Positions 6,683 to 6,933 of a stretch of DNA of 6,933 nt are shown one piece after another. The stretch covers positions 1 through 6,933 of the forward strand of contig SFGN01000112.1 in the NCBI GenBank assembly GCA_004556565.1, written 5' to 3'. The notes under the pieces are model-generated. The model was not told where the DNA came from and ran no database searches. It saw nothing but the letters and a program-made list of their open reading frames with translations. Numbering within the stretch: the first letter of the stretch is position 1; every line of letters begins with the position of its first letter. Both the position numbers and the translations under genes were made by a program. This stretch comes from Lachnospiraceae bacterium. Its GTDB lineage: Bacteria > Bacillota_A > Clostridia > Lachnospirales > Lachnospiraceae.

Positions 6683-6933
6683 ATCGGCGTGGCAGATGAG
6701 TATATCGTCGTGGCGGACGTCAACCACTACCGCTCCGATATGGATTGCTTCGTGCCGCTGATGGAGAAGTTTCATGCTCTGTACGGCTTCTATCCGGAGT
6801 ATCCCGTAGCGGACGCCGGTTACGGCTCGTACAGCAACTACCTGTACTGCGAAGCGCATGGCATGAAGAAGTATATGAAGTTCACCATGTTCGACAAGGA
6901 AAGCAAAGACAGGAAATACCGGGAGAATCCGTA
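6644..6933 (+). pseudogene. IS1182-like transposase, 5'-truncated, continues past the window
   Basis: An open plus-strand frame reads MGNEQLLPAYNIQIGVADEY and onward, through HYRSDMDCFVPLMEKF, YPVADAGYGSYSNYLYC and MFDKESKDRKYRENPY to the window edge. VADAGYGS is the second catalytic Asp block of IS1182-type DDE transposases. The first Asp block (TDHSATFM) is missing because sequence before 6644 is the antiparallel RHS fragment. The ATG at 6644 corresponds to an internal Met of the family, not a real start. Its sequence continues exactly where the fragment at 1-140 leaves off. Confidence 0.8.

Overview
The window looks like an accessory island of a Gram-positive bacterium of the Clostridia type, probably from a gut-like setting. 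This rests on purine-rich Shine-Dalgarno sites, moderate base composition, bacterial SH3 repeats joined to a cell-wall peptidase, Firmicutes-type YD/RHS repeats, and an IS1182-like transposase. No rRNA or housekeeping gene is present, so the host assignment is inference.

Layout. Both edges carry plus-strand pieces of an IS1182-like transposase: 1-191, with the TDHSATFM region, and 6644-6933, with VADAGYG. The pieces overlap by a 39-base direct repeat (102-140 and 6644-6682, one mismatch). Everything between lies on the minus strand. Reading right to left: an RHS fragment with an NlpC/P60-like C-terminal tip (6644-5331); a complete, exported substrate-binding-protein-like gene (5246-4305); a hairpin; a second RHS fragment with a PD-(D/E)XK nuclease-like tip (4271/4175-2508); a 388-residue protein of unrecognised family (2485-1319); another hairpin; and a broken SH3b-peptidase gene (1025-305) that ends at a long hairpin next to the left transposase remnant.

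Interpretation. The two RHS pieces share about 255 residues of core and then diverge completely after the D-x-x-G-like core end. Neither has a convincing start, and both are cut at the 5' end. This matches displaced ('orphan') toxin tips of polymorphic toxin systems, each followed on the same strand by a candidate immunity gene. The compartments fit: the nuclease tip is followed 22 bases later by a protein with no export signal, while the wall-peptidase-like tip is followed 84 bases later by a protein with a signal peptide. The immunity roles are inferred from position and not proven. The transposase pieces, the truncated peptidase and the RHS/transposase junction show that the island was built by repeated IS insertion and deletion.

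No tRNA, CRISPR array or origin was seen. The longest stretch without a gene, about 290 bases at 1026-1318, holds one terminator-like hairpin and otherwise nothing I can assign.
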